Shown: positions 13,379 to 23,185 of the stretch, piece after piece
Layout of the letters: every line of letters begins with the position of its first letter
Numbering within the stretch: the stretch's first letter is position 1
NCBI GenBank assembly: GCA_913031625.1
Contig: CAJWGB010000026.1
Span: 1 to 37,082 of the forward strand
Source: an uncultured Planctomycetaceae bacterium
GTDB lineage: Bacteria; Planctomycetota; Planctomycetia; Planctomycetales; Planctomycetaceae
DNA: 37,082 nucleotides
Direction of reading: 5' to 3'
Translations under genes and position numbers: made by a program
Notes under the pieces: model-generated
Told to the model about the DNA's origin: nothing
The model's input: the letters and a program-made list of their open reading frames with translations, nothing else
The model's database searches: none

Positions 13379-16105
13379 ATGCGTTCCGCTGTTTGTTTCA
13401 CTGCATTAATCCTTCTTCCTGCTCCGGCTTTGGCTCAGACGCCTGTTGAGCCGTTACTGCGGCAATACTGTATCGGTTGTCATAACGACGCTGACCGCGA
13501 GGGCGGTCTGTCGATGCAGACGCTGGATTCGCTGAAACGAGGCGGCGAAAACGGATCCGTTATCGACCCCGGGCGACCTGCGGAGAGTCTCCTTTCCAAA
13601 GTCCTCGGCCGTCCGTCAGACATTCAGATGCCTCCGGCAGACGAGCCACAACCCACAGCCGAAGAATTGGAAGTCCTGCGCAAGTGGGTGCTCGCGGGGG
13701 CAAAGATTCGTCCCATCGCGACCGGAAATCCAGACGTTCCCGAAGTAAAGCCGTTCGCTTCAGTGGCTCCGTCTCTGTTGGCCAGTGTTGCCGTATCGGA
13801 CGGGAACGTTGTCGTCGGAGGAGGTCGCCATGTCGCGCTGCTGAACGCTCAAACGGGCAAAGTGGAATGGAAGACGGAGCTGAAACATGAGCGAGTGACA
13901 GCGCTGTCCGTTTTCGGGAAATCTGAAGTTATTGCCGCGGTTGGCATCCCCGGAGTTTCCGGTGGGGCAATCGTAATCTCCGTCGCCGATGGGAAGGTCG
14001 TGACTCGGCTTGGTGGTCATACGGACGCGGCTTATGCCGCGGCCGTTGCTCGAGGTGGCAGCCGAGTGGCCACGGCGGGATATGATCGTCAGATTCTTCT
14101 GCATGATCCAAAGACCGGTAAAGTTACGGATCGCCTTGAAGGACACAATGGAAGTATCTTCGGTTTGGCATTCGCCGAATCAGGGAAGGTGTTGTGCAGT
14201 GCCAGCGCTGACGGGACTGTCAAAGTCTGGAACACGTCAACCGGCGAACGACTTGATACGCTGAGCCAGCCGACGTCCGAGCAATATTCCGTGCTTGTGA
14301 GTGCAGACAGGATCTTTGCTGCCGGTGCAGATAACAGAATTCGCATCTGGGACCTGGTGTCACGTGACAAACCGCAGATTAATCCCATCAGGATTTCCCG
14401 TTTCGCCCATGAAAAAGCGATTACGAAGATCGCCCTCTCGGCAGATGGAATGCGTCTCGCCAGCACCGCAGAAGATGGGACTCTGCAGGTTTGGTCGACA
14501 CAGCCATTTGCTCATGAGCAGACTCTGCCAACTCAGCAGCTTCCTGTCACTTCACTGACTTTTCTGAGTTCTGACCAACTCTTTGTGACGTACCTGAAGG
14601 GCACCTCCGCCGTTCTGTCTGTGAAAGCTGATTCCAAAACCGAAAACCCGACAGTTGTGGACGTCGGCATACATCACGCGAAGGGACAGGACACGACACA
14701 ACTCGTGGCGGTGACGGAGCAGGACGGGCATGACGATCCGGGTAGTGCTCAGGCCGTTCAGCTTCCAGCTAAGATCTCCGGGACGATTCAGTCGCCCGCA
14801 GATGTGGATCACTTCAGCTTCGAGGCGACTGCCGGCCAGCGGCTCCTGCTGGAGGTTAACGCGGCTCGTATGAAGTCAGATCTCGATTCGAAGATTCGGA
14901 TCCTGACTCCGGATGGAAAACCCGTTTTGCGAACCCGGCTGCAGGCTGTGCGAGATTCGTGGTTCACATTCCGTGGTAAGGACTCCAGCACCAGTAATGA
15001 TTTCCGCGTGTTTAACTGGGAAGAAATGGAGCTCAATGAGTTTCTCTACGCGGACGGCGAGGTCGTGAAACTATGGCATTACCCTCGCGGTCCGGATTCC
15101 GGATTCATCGTGTATCCGGGATTTGGCACACGCTGGACTTATTTTGATACGACACCGACGGCTCATGCTCTGCAGGCGCCCTGTTTCATCGTGGTGCCGC
15201 GTGGGCCGGACGAAAAACTGATCCCGAATGGTCTGCCTGTGTTTCCGGTCTACTTCGAGAATGACGATGATGGGCGTCGGGAACTGGGACGTGACTCGCG
15301 GCTGTACTTTAGGGCTCCGACTGCTGGACGGTATGTCGTCTCGATCAGTGATGCACGAGGAATGGGGGGCGAGAAGTTCAACTATGAACTGCAGGTTCGC
15401 ACTCCCAAACCGGATTTCAGTATCAATGTCAACACCAGAAAACTGACCGTCTCACCTGGTACCGGACGAGAGATTCTGTTTGATCTAAAACGGCGTGAAG
15501 GTTTTAACGGTCCCGTGACAATTGACATGCAGAACCTGCCACCCGGGTTTTCGTTTTCCGGCCCGGTAGAAATCGGCGAGGAGCAGGTGCGGTGCATGGG
15601 CATCATTTACGCCAGCGCGGATGCAAAGGCTCCGACTCCGGAAGATGTTGCAAAGATCACAATCAAGGCGTTCACGGAAGAAATTGGTGAACGAGATCTT
15701 GGAAAGTGGGAAGAACTTAAACTGGGGGGAACTCCCAAACTGCGAGCAATCGTTGAGTCCTATGAAGAATCAGACGGACCGCTCGTTCTCGAGGTTCGCT
15801 CCGGAGAGACCATTCGAGCAAAGGTGCGACTCGAGCGGAACAGTCACAACGGTGTTGTTTCGTTTGGGAACTCCGATTCAGGCCGCAATCTTCCTCACGG
15901 TGTGTTTGTTGACAATATCGGGTTGAATGGCCTGTTGTTACTGGCCGGTCAGTCGGAACGCGAGTTCTTTATTACCGCGTCGCCCGTGGCCAGGCCGTCA
16001 TCGGGAACCTTCTATCTGAAATCGAATGTAGACAGTGCCACATCACAGCCCGTTGTGCTGAAGATTCTTCCTCGTGACGAGTCTGGTCAGGTCTCTTCTC
16101 GCTGA
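13379..16105 (+). CDS. PSCyt1 cytochrome-WD40 repeat-PPC domain exported protein
   Basis: Exported protein of 908 residues. Signal peptide about 1-20 (LLPAPALAQ). A planctomycete cytochrome domain (PSCyt1) at about 22-105 has the haem-c motif CIGCH (Cys31-His35) and a distal DIQMPPADEP loop whose Met could be a haem ligand. A WD40-like propeller at about 130-430 has repeats ending in KVWNTS, RIWDLV and LQVWSTQ. A pre-peptidase C-terminal (PPC)-like beta domain starts near 455 (ISGTIQSPADVDHFSFEATAGQ), with further Ig-like beta-rich regions to the end. Such proteins are inferred to be periplasmic or surface haem proteins with binding modules; no reaction is known. The TGA stop shares a base with the ATG of the next transporter gene, implying coupling. 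Confidence 0.9.
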   Translation: MRSAVCFTALILLPAPALAQTPVEPLLRQYCIGCHNDADREGGLSMQTLDSLKRGGENGSVIDPGRPAESLLSKVLGRPSDIQMPPADEPQPTAEELEVLRKWVLAGAKIRPIATGNPDVPEVKPFASVAPSLLASVAVSDGNVVVGGGRHVALLNAQTGKVEWKTELKHERVTALSVFGKSEVIAAVGIPGVSGGAIVISVADGKVVTRLGGHTDAAYAAAVARGGSRVATAGYDRQILLHDPKTGKVTDRLEGHNGSIFGLAFAESGKVLCSASADGTVKVWNTSTGERLDTLSQPTSEQYSVLVSADRIFAAGADNRIRIWDLVSRDKPQINPIRISRFAHEKAITKIALSADGMRLASTAEDGTLQVWSTQPFAHEQTLPTQQLPVTSLTFLSSDQLFVTYLKGTSAVLSVKADSKTENPTVVDVGIHHAKGQDTTQLVAVTEQDGHDDPGSAQAVQLPAKISGTIQSPADVDHFSFEATAGQRLLLEVNAARMKSDLDSKIRILTPDGKPVLRTRLQAVRDSWFTFRGKDSSTSNDFRVFNWEEMELNEFLYADGEVVKLWHYPRGPDSGFIVYPGFGTRWTYFDTTPTAHALQAPCFIVVPRGPDEKLIPNGLPVFPVYFENDDDGRRELGRDSRLYFRAPTAGRYVVSISDARGMGGEKFNYELQVRTPKPDFSINVNTRKLTVSPGTGREILFDLKRREGFNGPVTIDMQNLPPGFSFSGPVEIGEEQVRCMGIIYASADAKAPTPEDVAKITIKAFTEEIGERDLGKWEELKLGGTPKLRAIVESYEESDGPLVLEVRSGETIRAKVRLERNSHNGVVSFGNSDSGRNLPHGVFVDNIGLNGLLLLAGQSEREFFITASPVARPSSGTFYLKSNVDSATSQPVVLKILPRDESGQVSSR

Positions 16106-17160
16106 TGATGATTCTGAAGAAACACTGGTTCCTTGTCGGACTGCTCATCCTGATCCCACTCGGGATTCTGCTGGGCAGGAACGACCCGCCCGAGTGGCTG
16201 CCAGGCCTGGTCAGGAGCGTTCCAACGTCGATCTGCACCGGTGCGATCCTGTTCCTGATGTCGGTAACTCTGGACAGTGGACGGCTGTTTCAGTCTCTCC
16301 GGAAGCCGCTGCCCGTGCTCCTGGCGTGTGGAGTGAATCAGCTCTGCATTCCGTTGCTGTGTTTACCACTCTTATTTCTGCAGGCGAGCCCCGATCTTCG
16401 GGTGGGCCTGCTGATTTCTGCCAGTGTTCCCTGCACGATGGCTGCGGCCTCAGTGTGGACGCGCCGCGCGGGCGGCAATGATGCCGTTTCGCTCCTCGTG
16501 ACCCTGCTCACCAATGGCCTGTGCTTTGTGGTGACACCATTGTGGATGAGTGTCGGCACCGAGTGGTTTGGGACATCTGATGCTTCCAGGGGACTTGGTT
16601 TTGTTCCCATGATGCAGCGGTTGGTTCTGACAGCGCTGTTGCCGGCGTTGGCGGGGCAGCTGTTGCGGCTTGCTCCAAAGCCAAAGGACGTCGTTGATCG
16701 CAATAAGCCAAAGTTCAGCATGATGGCTCAAAGCATCATTTTGTTTCTTGTGTTTGTTTCATGTTTCAAAGGAGGCATGGATTTCGCAAAGAACAATCTT
16801 GGTGAAGGTCTGCGTCACACTGAATTTCTGACGGTCTGGGTTTGCTGCATTGGGCTGCACGTTGCCGCAATGGGAATTGTATGGGTGTTGAGCGGTGTAC
16901 TTAAACTCAAAGAATCGGATCGTCGCGCGACTGTGATTGCCGGCAGCCAGAAGACCCTGCCGATCGGTATGCTTGTGTCGCAGGCTACCGGACTGCCGTT
17001 TTCTCTGTTGCCGATGTTGATGTACCATGCATCTCAGTTGTTTATTGATACCTGGGTTGCGGACCGACTGGCAGCTCGGGGGACTCCTGAGACGTCTGCG
17101 CCTGAGACGTCTGCCGCAGATAACGGTGAAGAGCAGCCGGGCGATGCAGATTCGCGCTGA
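16105..17160 (+). CDS. Bile acid:sodium symporter-like transporter (BASS/SBF-like)
   Basis: Integral membrane protein of 351 residues with about nine or ten hydrophobic segments. It resembles SBF-like/BASS transporters, for example SICTGAILFLMSVTLDSGRL, LLISASVPCTMAAASVWTRRAGGNDAVSLLVTLLTN and VIAGSQKTLPIGMLVSQ. Family members move organic anions or other solutes with sodium. The C-terminal tail is hydrophilic with a repeated PETSAPETSA-type stretch. The start codon overlaps the stop of the PSCyt1-WD40 gene by one base (TGATG), so the two are translated together. Why a cytochrome-propeller protein should be coupled to this transporter is not known; a binding or sensing partner is one possibility. 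Confidence 0.83.
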   Translation: MMILKKHWFLVGLLILIPLGILLGRNDPPEWLPGLVRSVPTSICTGAILFLMSVTLDSGRLFQSLRKPLPVLLACGVNQLCIPLLCLPLLFLQASPDLRVGLLISASVPCTMAAASVWTRRAGGNDAVSLLVTLLTNGLCFVVTPLWMSVGTEWFGTSDASRGLGFVPMMQRLVLTALLPALAGQLLRLAPKPKDVVDRNKPKFSMMAQSIILFLVFVSCFKGGMDFAKNNLGEGLRHTEFLTVWVCCIGLHVAAMGIVWVLSGVLKLKESDRRATVIAGSQKTLPIGMLVSQATGLPFSLLPMLMYHASQLFIDTWVADRLAARGTPETSAPETSAADNGEEQPGDADSR

Positions 17161-17418
17161 GGCTGGAATCAGCTTCCGTTGAGTGACTGGGAGATGCAGA
17201 CGTATCTTCGTTCACTGGTTCGAATTGGTGACCAGAAGTTCGATCTGGTAAATGGCTCTTCTTTTCGAATGGCGACTTAGTTCAGCTTGATCCGCGTCAG
17301 ACAGTTGAAGATTGACGTGAGTCAGGTCATGGAAGAAGACGCTGTAAGTCGTGAGTTTGCGCTGAAACCGCCCGCTGTGAAGTCTTTCTTTGACCCGGGC
17401 GACGACGAGCCAGAATGA
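17161..17418 (+). pseudogene. Possible decayed coding remnant after the BASS gene
   Basis: The frame of the transporter stays open after its stop for 39 codons to a TAG at 17278-17280. It is then open again for 45 codons to a TGA at 17416-17418. The segments look coding-like (RSLVRIGDQKFDLVNGSSFR, then VMEEDAVSREFALKPPAVKS and an acidic end) but match no family I know. A tiny ORF could start at the ATG at 17329. The rest of the gap to 17518 shows nothing. This could be an old gene fragment or chance. Confidence 0.25.
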
Positions 17419-17518
17419 ACCGGAATGAATGCCAGCGCGTTCTGGTTGGTGCCACGAACAAACGTGTTCTCAGTGACCTGGTCGCGCCGCGGGCTTGTTT
17501 TTCTTCAGGCTTCGACGC

Positions 17519-19129
17519 TTAGAGTGCTTCTGCTTCTTCTCGGCTGAGCAGTCCGTCTTTGTTGGTATCCAGCTCCTGGAATGTTTCCCGCGGTCCGAGG
17601 AACTCCCGCCGACTGACGTCACGATCCTGATTACGGTCCATGCGTTTGAACCATTCCGGTCCTTCAAGGTTTGCGAGGCCTGGCAGAACGGCATTGGTGG
17701 TTCCCTGCATGCCCTGATCCTGCATCATTCTTGACGTTCGCAGTTCGGAAAGTTGCCCAAGGCCAATTTCCAGAGCATAAGCTGTCCCCAGTTCCGCTTC
17801 GGTGATTCGTTCGTCATTGTTTATGTCGTACTCCAGGAGACGATCGAATCCTTCGAGGAACTCACGCTGGGTCAGTCTTCGGTCCGTGTTTTCATCGAGC
17901 AGCTTAAAGAAGGTCTTTCCATCCTGCCTGATACTGGCTTCGATCTGGCTTTGAGTGGCGATCGCGTCTCGTTCGAGGAACAGCGCCAGTTCTTCTCGCA
18001 CAAGCATTTCGTCGTTGTTCAGGTCAACGTCAGCAAACTGAGCACGAACGTTTTGCTGTGCAAACTGACTTTGCATCTGCGGAAACTCGTCTTCAGTCAG
18101 GTAGCTGTTCTTGTCTTCGTCATAGACAGAGAACCGTTGCATCAGGAACGAGACGAGAAATGTGCGGGTGTTTTGGCCGCCTCCACGTGCCCGGATTTCA
18201 ATCGGCATGTCGTCAACAATGAGGCGAGCGCGGCCGGTTCTGCCTGGAGTGACCCGGCAGAATCCTTTCGCTGCGTCCGGGATTTTGAATTCAAGGCTGC
18301 CCGTTCGGCGTCTGTCCGGAAGCTCGATGTTCACTTCGAGATGGAAGACGGGATCGACCAACAATCCGGTGAGCGCGTCTGCATTCAATGATTCGGCTGT
18401 GATTGCGGGTTGCCTGACACGCGCCCCAATAATCGTCTGCCCGTCTCCATATCGCTCAAGAATTTGTTGAACGCATCGCTGCACCTCTTCATTGTCGCCC
18501 AGTTGCACGAACGGCAGTCGAGCCACTTCCGGAACGACGGCAGCCTGCTGTGTGCGTGGGTCGCGGTAGGGGAGCAGTTCCGCAGCACTAAAGGTCTGGT
18601 CATCGTCGAGATCGCGGAATCTCATGGAGTGTCTGCCGGACTGCACCTCTTCCCGAGTCACGGCACCGTCGCCGTTGGAATCAATCAGGCCGGCGAGACG
18701 CACCGCCTCTGATGCCTGAACGGCCCCGGCAATGACGTTGACTCCCTGACCGAGCGCTGAGGCAAGCCATTCGGAAAACTTTACCGCGTCTACAGAGTCA
18801 GCTTCATTCTGCCCGGTCGCCAGCCGGAGCAGGTGTTGAGGGCTTCGGGCGCCGGCCTGTCGGATCAACCGGTCCGGTATCAATGAAACCTCATCGAGAC
18901 CAAGCGAGCCATCACGATTACTGTCCGCGCGTTTGGCCATGAACGTGGCGACCCAGAGCCTGTATGGGCGTCGATCGACTGTAATGCGCAGATTTGCGAT
19001 GACCGGGCCTCCGGGAGCCATAATGACGACCGGAGCGCTGTCACCTGAGCGCGATTCTTCCTTCTGTGCCGGTACGTTGCCACAGAGCAACGTGGGTAAC
19101 AGCAGCAAAAGTAATCGGTAGATACTCAT
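17519..19129 (-). CDS. Exported protein with nine EF-hand calcium-binding loops
   Basis: Protein of 536 residues with a signal peptide (about 1-21, LLLLLLPTLLCGNVPAQ). Nine EF-hand-like loops can be read, starting at about residues 69 (DSNRDGSLGLDE), 150 (DSNGDGAVTREE), 173 (DLDDDQTFSAAE), 337 (DEDKNSYLTEDE), 369 (DLNNDEMLVREE), 412 (DENTDRRLTQRE), 435 (DINNDERITEAE), 498 (DRNQDRDVSRRE) and 521 (DTNKDGLLSREE). Loops at 69, 150 and 521 look canonical; several others lack the glycine at position 6. A region without loops (about 190-325) is beta-rich. Calcium binding in the periplasm or at the surface is expected from the motif; the target is unknown. It is transcribed divergently from the TPR/Exb operon. 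Confidence 0.88.
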   Translation of the reverse strand: MSIYRLLLLLLPTLLCGNVPAQKEESRSGDSAPVVIMAPGGPVIANLRITVDRRPYRLWVATFMAKRADSNRDGSLGLDEVSLIPDRLIRQAGARSPQHLLRLATGQNEADSVDAVKFSEWLASALGQGVNVIAGAVQASEAVRLAGLIDSNGDGAVTREEVQSGRHSMRFRDLDDDQTFSAAELLPYRDPRTQQAAVVPEVARLPFVQLGDNEEVQRCVQQILERYGDGQTIIGARVRQPAITAESLNADALTGLLVDPVFHLEVNIELPDRRRTGSLEFKIPDAAKGFCRVTPGRTGRARLIVDDMPIEIRARGGGQNTRTFLVSFLMQRFSVYDEDKNSYLTEDEFPQMQSQFAQQNVRAQFADVDLNNDEMLVREELALFLERDAIATQSQIEASIRQDGKTFFKLLDENTDRRLTQREFLEGFDRLLEYDINNDERITEAELGTAYALEIGLGQLSELRTSRMMQDQGMQGTTNAVLPGLANLEGPEWFKRMDRNQDRDVSRREFLGPRETFQELDTNKDGLLSREEAEAL

Positions 19130-19594
19130 AGATTTACCAACAACAAACTTTAACTGGTGAGCAAACGCCGAAAGTTCGTCAGGACCGGTTGTGCTTGACG
19201 AAAAGTGAGTCCTTAATCCTCAGGGAAGGAGCCCTCATTCCTCCGAGAATTGATTATAATAGCTTTGCGAACCTCAGAAAAACTTCCTATTCTTGAGTTG
19301 GCGGCAGGCAGGGGGACGACCGATTCCGGTCATTTCTGTCTCGCATCTCACTTCCTGTCCGTCGTCACATCATCAAAACGGGCAATCTGGTTCCTTCAGG
19401 CATATTTGTCCGCGCCTTTCCAGTCTCTCCATTCTTACGTTCAGTGAAAGAGTGCTGCGAGCGTTATCAGCGGTCGTTCACTTTTTAGATGGACAAACTG
19501 TTAAACCGGCTTTCCATAACCTATTGTTACCTATCTCCCTGGTCAGGGCGGTTGCGTTTCTGCAGCCACACTGTGTTTGTCCATAAGATCCGGA
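19130..19594. promoter_or_regulatory. Divergent leader region with long-range inverted repeat
   Basis: No gene is supported in this gap between the EF-hand gene and the TPR/Exb operon; promoters for both must lie here, but I could not place -35/-10 boxes with confidence. A perfect ten-base inverted repeat, ATGGACAAAC (19490-19499) and GTTTGTCCAT (19575-19584), ends ten bases before the ATG at 19595. In a transcript starting upstream it could fold the leader against the ribosome site. Confidence 0.35.
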
Positions 19595-22500
19595 ATGATC
19601 ATGCAATTGTCTAATTTCGGAAAACTGCTGATCTGTTCGTGCGTGCTGCTGACTTCCGCAGCTGCCGACGAGCCTGCCTTGAAATTTCTGGAAGGCCTCC
19701 GCCAGCGTCGTTACTTCGATACTGCGCTGGAATACATTGATCAGCTGGAAGGTCGGAGTGACCTTCCCCAGGAAGTGACGAAAGTTCTGGACCTTGAACG
19801 TGGAATTACGCTGCGCGCTCAGGCGACAGCCAGTGCCTACTCAGATGACAAAGAACAGGCTCTCGCAAGGGCCGAGCAGGCACTAAAAAAGTTCGCCACT
19901 GAGAATGCCGACCATCCTCGTGCTGCGTTTGCCAATTTCGAAGTGGGCCAGCTGCTGCTCGAGCGAGCTCGTTCAACCGTCTGGGAGGCTGAGTCACCAG
20001 CTGCTGCGTCGCGAAAGAACGAACTGCTGCAGTCGGCTCGCGGTCTGATTGATCAGGCGAAGGGCATCTACCAGGTCGCTTTTGATCAATACTCTGCACT
20101 GAACGATAAGTATCCGGCATTCATTGATCGCGACGAAGAACCCGATCTGTTTCAGGAGCGCAATCAGGTATTGCTGCGAAAACTGCGGTCTCAGTATCAG
20201 CTGGCGCGATGTACTTATGAGCGCGGCCAGACATTCGAAATGGGCAGCCAGGAGCGGAATGAGACTCTGATTCGTGCGTCGTCTGAATTTGAAAAGATTT
20301 ATCAGGAGAACCGTAGTACGCCTCTTGGTCGTCTGAGCAACCTGATGCGCGGTAAATGTTTTCAGGAACAGGGAGACATTGGGCGAGCTGTCTCGTTTTA
20401 CAATGACGTCAAAGACGACCGATCCAACCAGCCTGCCGTGGTACAGCTGCGAGCATACGCCGTCCAGTTTCGCCTGATCTGTCTTAATCACGAAACGCGA
20501 AATGACTATCAGCTGGTCGTTACGGAAGCAACAGAGTGGCTCGCGGATAACGTTAACAGGCCACTGCTCGGCACCGAACAGGGGATTGGAATCAAGTGGG
20601 AACGTGCCCTGGCATATGAGAAGATGTCAGCCGAGCGTGAGATCGAAGAGAAGGCTCGCAATCAACTGCTTAATGCAGCCTTTGATGATGCCGACCAGGT
20701 ATCACAGGTCGGAGGCCGCTACTACGAACCTGCTCTGGAAATGAAGCGCAGGATCGGTGCCCTGCGAGGCGACCGGTCGAAGGAGCCAACCGATGCGTTG
20801 AGCGCATACGACGCCGCCAAAGCGATTCTGACTTCAGACTATCGTAAGGCTGTCGATGCCCTGAAGACGGCAAAAGACAGCGGAGATCAGACCGCCATCC
20901 AGTCAGCAACGCAAACTCTGAACCTCAACCTCAAGGAGCTTGGCCGACTGCTGCAACTGACCCTGAAGCTGCGGGACAGAGATACCGATCCCAAACTGGT
21001 GGCTTCCGCCCGCAATCTCCTCAGCTTCGTCTACCTCAAACAGAACAAGAACCTCGATGCGGTTATTCTTGCCCGATTCTGTATGGAGAAGGACCGGGCG
21101 GTTAACCCGGAGGCTGCACTTGAGGCCGTTGATATTGCAATGGCTGCAGTTGTGCGTGCTTACAACGAGGCTGGTGAAGACAAAGACTTTGAGATTCAGC
21201 TGATGAAAGAAGTCATGGAGCTGATCATCAGCGACTATGACAAATCCGCCAAAGGAAATGAGGCTCGCTTTCGACTGGCAAAGATCTACGGCGATCTGGG
21301 CGATCCGGAAACATCGGCTGCCACCTATTTGACGGTCGCTCCGGAATACAAACTGTATCCCACCGCACAGATCAAGGCCGGACAGGCATACCTGACCTCA
21401 TGGTACAACGGTCTGATTGCTGCAGGCGGAGAATCCGAAGCTGGCAATCTGACGGAGCTGCGAGACAACGCTGCAAAGTATCTCCGAACCGGATTGAAGC
21501 TGGCTCGAGCTAACCTTGGTGATGGTCGACCGGGGGCTGAAGTCGTGAAGGCGGAGATCTCACTGGCGGACATCAACAATCGTCAGGGGAATTTTCAGGA
21601 GACCATTGCCCGACTGACGGCGGGAGCCGCAAATTCGGTGCTTGCAATTCAGCAGTTACCGGCGGATCAGCGGCCGGCAACAGGTGTTGGCAGCACGGCT
21701 CTGGCCGCACAGACTTATCGCTACATGCTGCGGGCGTACATCGGCACGCAGCAGCTTGAAAAAGCGCTCGAGATTATGACGAGTCTCGAAAATGTGGGTG
21801 AGCAGAATCTGGCCGCTGTTTATACCGAACTCGGCAAACAGCTGGAGTCCGAACTTGAAGGACTTAAAGCTGCCGGAGATACCGAGAAGCTCGATCAGGC
21901 CCGCACCGACTTTGAATCCTTCCTTGACCGTGTCAGGGAACGGGATCAGCTCGATTACAATTCGTTGTTGTGGATTGGCGAGACATACCTCGGACTCGGC
22001 AACGGAGTCCGGGATCAACGCGAAGTGGCCGAGCCGTATTTTGCTCGGGCCGCAGAAGCCTTCCAGCAGATGCTCGACGAAAAACTTGTCGAGAAGCAGT
22101 TTGTCAATGCCATCAAGCTGAGACTGGTGAAGTGCCGCACCGCTCAACGAAAGTATCAGGAAGCCGTTTCGATGGCTCAGGAGATTCTGACTGAATCAGA
22201 GATGCTTCTCGAAGGTCAGTTTGAGGCAGCACACAGCCTGGCTGAATGGGGGGCAGATGCGGGGGGTGAGCCAGACAAACTCCTCGAAGCAATTGGGGGA
22301 ATCAAGGTCGGGGAAAAGCGAGTCATCTGGGGCTATGGGTATCTCGCTCGTCGGCTTGCTCAAACTCGCAATCAGCCCGAATGGGAGCAACTGCGCCCGC
22401 AGTTTCTTGATGCTCGCTACGAGATTGCAAACTCGCGGCTTCGTTACTTCCAGACTGGTGCAGCGGACGGAAAGCAGATGCTGGATACGGCCGCCGGTGA

Positions 22501-23185
22501 ACTGCGACTGTTTGCTTCCCGAACTTCCGATCTTTCTGACGTAGAGTTCGATCGTTTTTCCGGCCTTTACGACACGATTGTCGCTGAATTGGGGATGGGG
22601 AATAACGACAAACACTACACGCTGAAGCGATTTGAGAAAGTTGAAGTGCCTCCTGAGCAGATGGTTGCCAGGACGGAGGAAGAGATTGCGAAAGACAAAG
22701 CCGAAGACCCTGTCCCGACCTATGAGCCTGAGGGGCCGGGGGTGGCCTTCTTTGGCGTTGCCTTGCTGCTCGCCGGCGGGCTTGGGTTTGGCTGCTACAA
22801 GATGATGAGCAAGCCGCCTCAGAGGAAACGGGCTTATTCATCCGATGTTAATGTGAAGGCTGATACTGCGGGTCCACCCGTTTCAATGCCGTCCGGCGAT
22901 GGCGAACCCAGTTTTGAAGGGCTTGATATTGGTCCGCCCCCAGGTCCTCCGGGAACAGCTCCTCAGAAGAGGCGGAAGAAGAAGGGGGCACCGAAGGCTG
23001 GTCCTGGTGGGAAGACACCTGCGAAGAAGAAGCGTCCGATGACGCCTGAGCAAATGGAGCAAGCCAAAGCGCGACGGCGACGTGCAGCAAAAGAAAAGGC
23101 GGCACAGGAACAGGGAGAGGGAGGTCCTCGACCTAAGAAGAAGGCGAGGAAGCGACCGCCTCAGCCACCCGCTGACGAGAAATAA
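19595..23185 (+). CDS. Large exported TPR-repeat protein with C-terminal membrane anchor and basic tail
   Basis: Protein of about 1196 residues. A signal peptide is followed by some 1000 residues of alpha-helical, tetratricopeptide-like repeats, for example FDTALEYIDQLEGR, ARFRLAKIYGDLGDPETSAATYL and KLRLVKCRTAQRKYQEAVSMAQEIL. One membrane segment near 1055-1080 (GVAFFGVALLLAGGLGFGCYKMM) precedes a tail very rich in Lys, Arg, Pro and Gly, which by topology should be cytoplasmic. A TTG at 19577 is in frame, but the ATG at 19595, with GGA just ahead, is the better start. It is the first gene of a run with a second TPR protein, ExbB and two ExbD proteins. A periplasmic scaffold for the Exb motor is inferred; the tail could bind nucleic acid, phospholipid or another acidic partner. 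Confidence 0.85.
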   Translation: MIMQLSNFGKLLICSCVLLTSAAADEPALKFLEGLRQRRYFDTALEYIDQLEGRSDLPQEVTKVLDLERGITLRAQATASAYSDDKEQALARAEQALKKFATENADHPRAAFANFEVGQLLLERARSTVWEAESPAAASRKNELLQSARGLIDQAKGIYQVAFDQYSALNDKYPAFIDRDEEPDLFQERNQVLLRKLRSQYQLARCTYERGQTFEMGSQERNETLIRASSEFEKIYQENRSTPLGRLSNLMRGKCFQEQGDIGRAVSFYNDVKDDRSNQPAVVQLRAYAVQFRLICLNHETRNDYQLVVTEATEWLADNVNRPLLGTEQGIGIKWERALAYEKMSAEREIEEKARNQLLNAAFDDADQVSQVGGRYYEPALEMKRRIGALRGDRSKEPTDALSAYDAAKAILTSDYRKAVDALKTAKDSGDQTAIQSATQTLNLNLKELGRLLQLTLKLRDRDTDPKLVASARNLLSFVYLKQNKNLDAVILARFCMEKDRAVNPEAALEAVDIAMAAVVRAYNEAGEDKDFEIQLMKEVMELIISDYDKSAKGNEARFRLAKIYGDLGDPETSAATYLTVAPEYKLYPTAQIKAGQAYLTSWYNGLIAAGGESEAGNLTELRDNAAKYLRTGLKLARANLGDGRPGAEVVKAEISLADINNRQGNFQETIARLTAGAANSVLAIQQLPADQRPATGVGSTALAAQTYRYMLRAYIGTQQLEKALEIMTSLENVGEQNLAAVYTELGKQLESELEGLKAAGDTEKLDQARTDFESFLDRVRERDQLDYNSLLWIGETYLGLGNGVRDQREVAEPYFARAAEAFQQMLDEKLVEKQFVNAIKLRLVKCRTAQRKYQEAVSMAQEILTESEMLLEGQFEAAHSLAEWGADAGGEPDKLLEAIGGIKVGEKRVIWGYGYLARRLAQTRNQPEWEQLRPQFLDARYEIANSRLRYFQTGAADGKQMLDTAAGELRLFASRTSDLSDVEFDRFSGLYDTIVAELGMGNNDKHYTLKRFEKVEVPPEQMVARTEEEIAKDKAEDPVPTYEPEGPGVAFFGVALLLAGGLGFGCYKMMSKPPQRKRAYSSDVNVKADTAGPPVSMPSGDGEPSFEGLDIGPPPGPPGTAPQKRRKKKGAPKAGPGGKTPAKKKRPMTPEQMEQAKARRRRAAKEKAAQEQGEGGPRPKKKARKRPPQPPADEK

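Noticed and set aside
17205-17240. TGGTTCGAATT resembling a tRNA T-arm
   Set aside because: No acceptor, D or anticodon stem can be drawn around it, and it sits within coding-like sequence.
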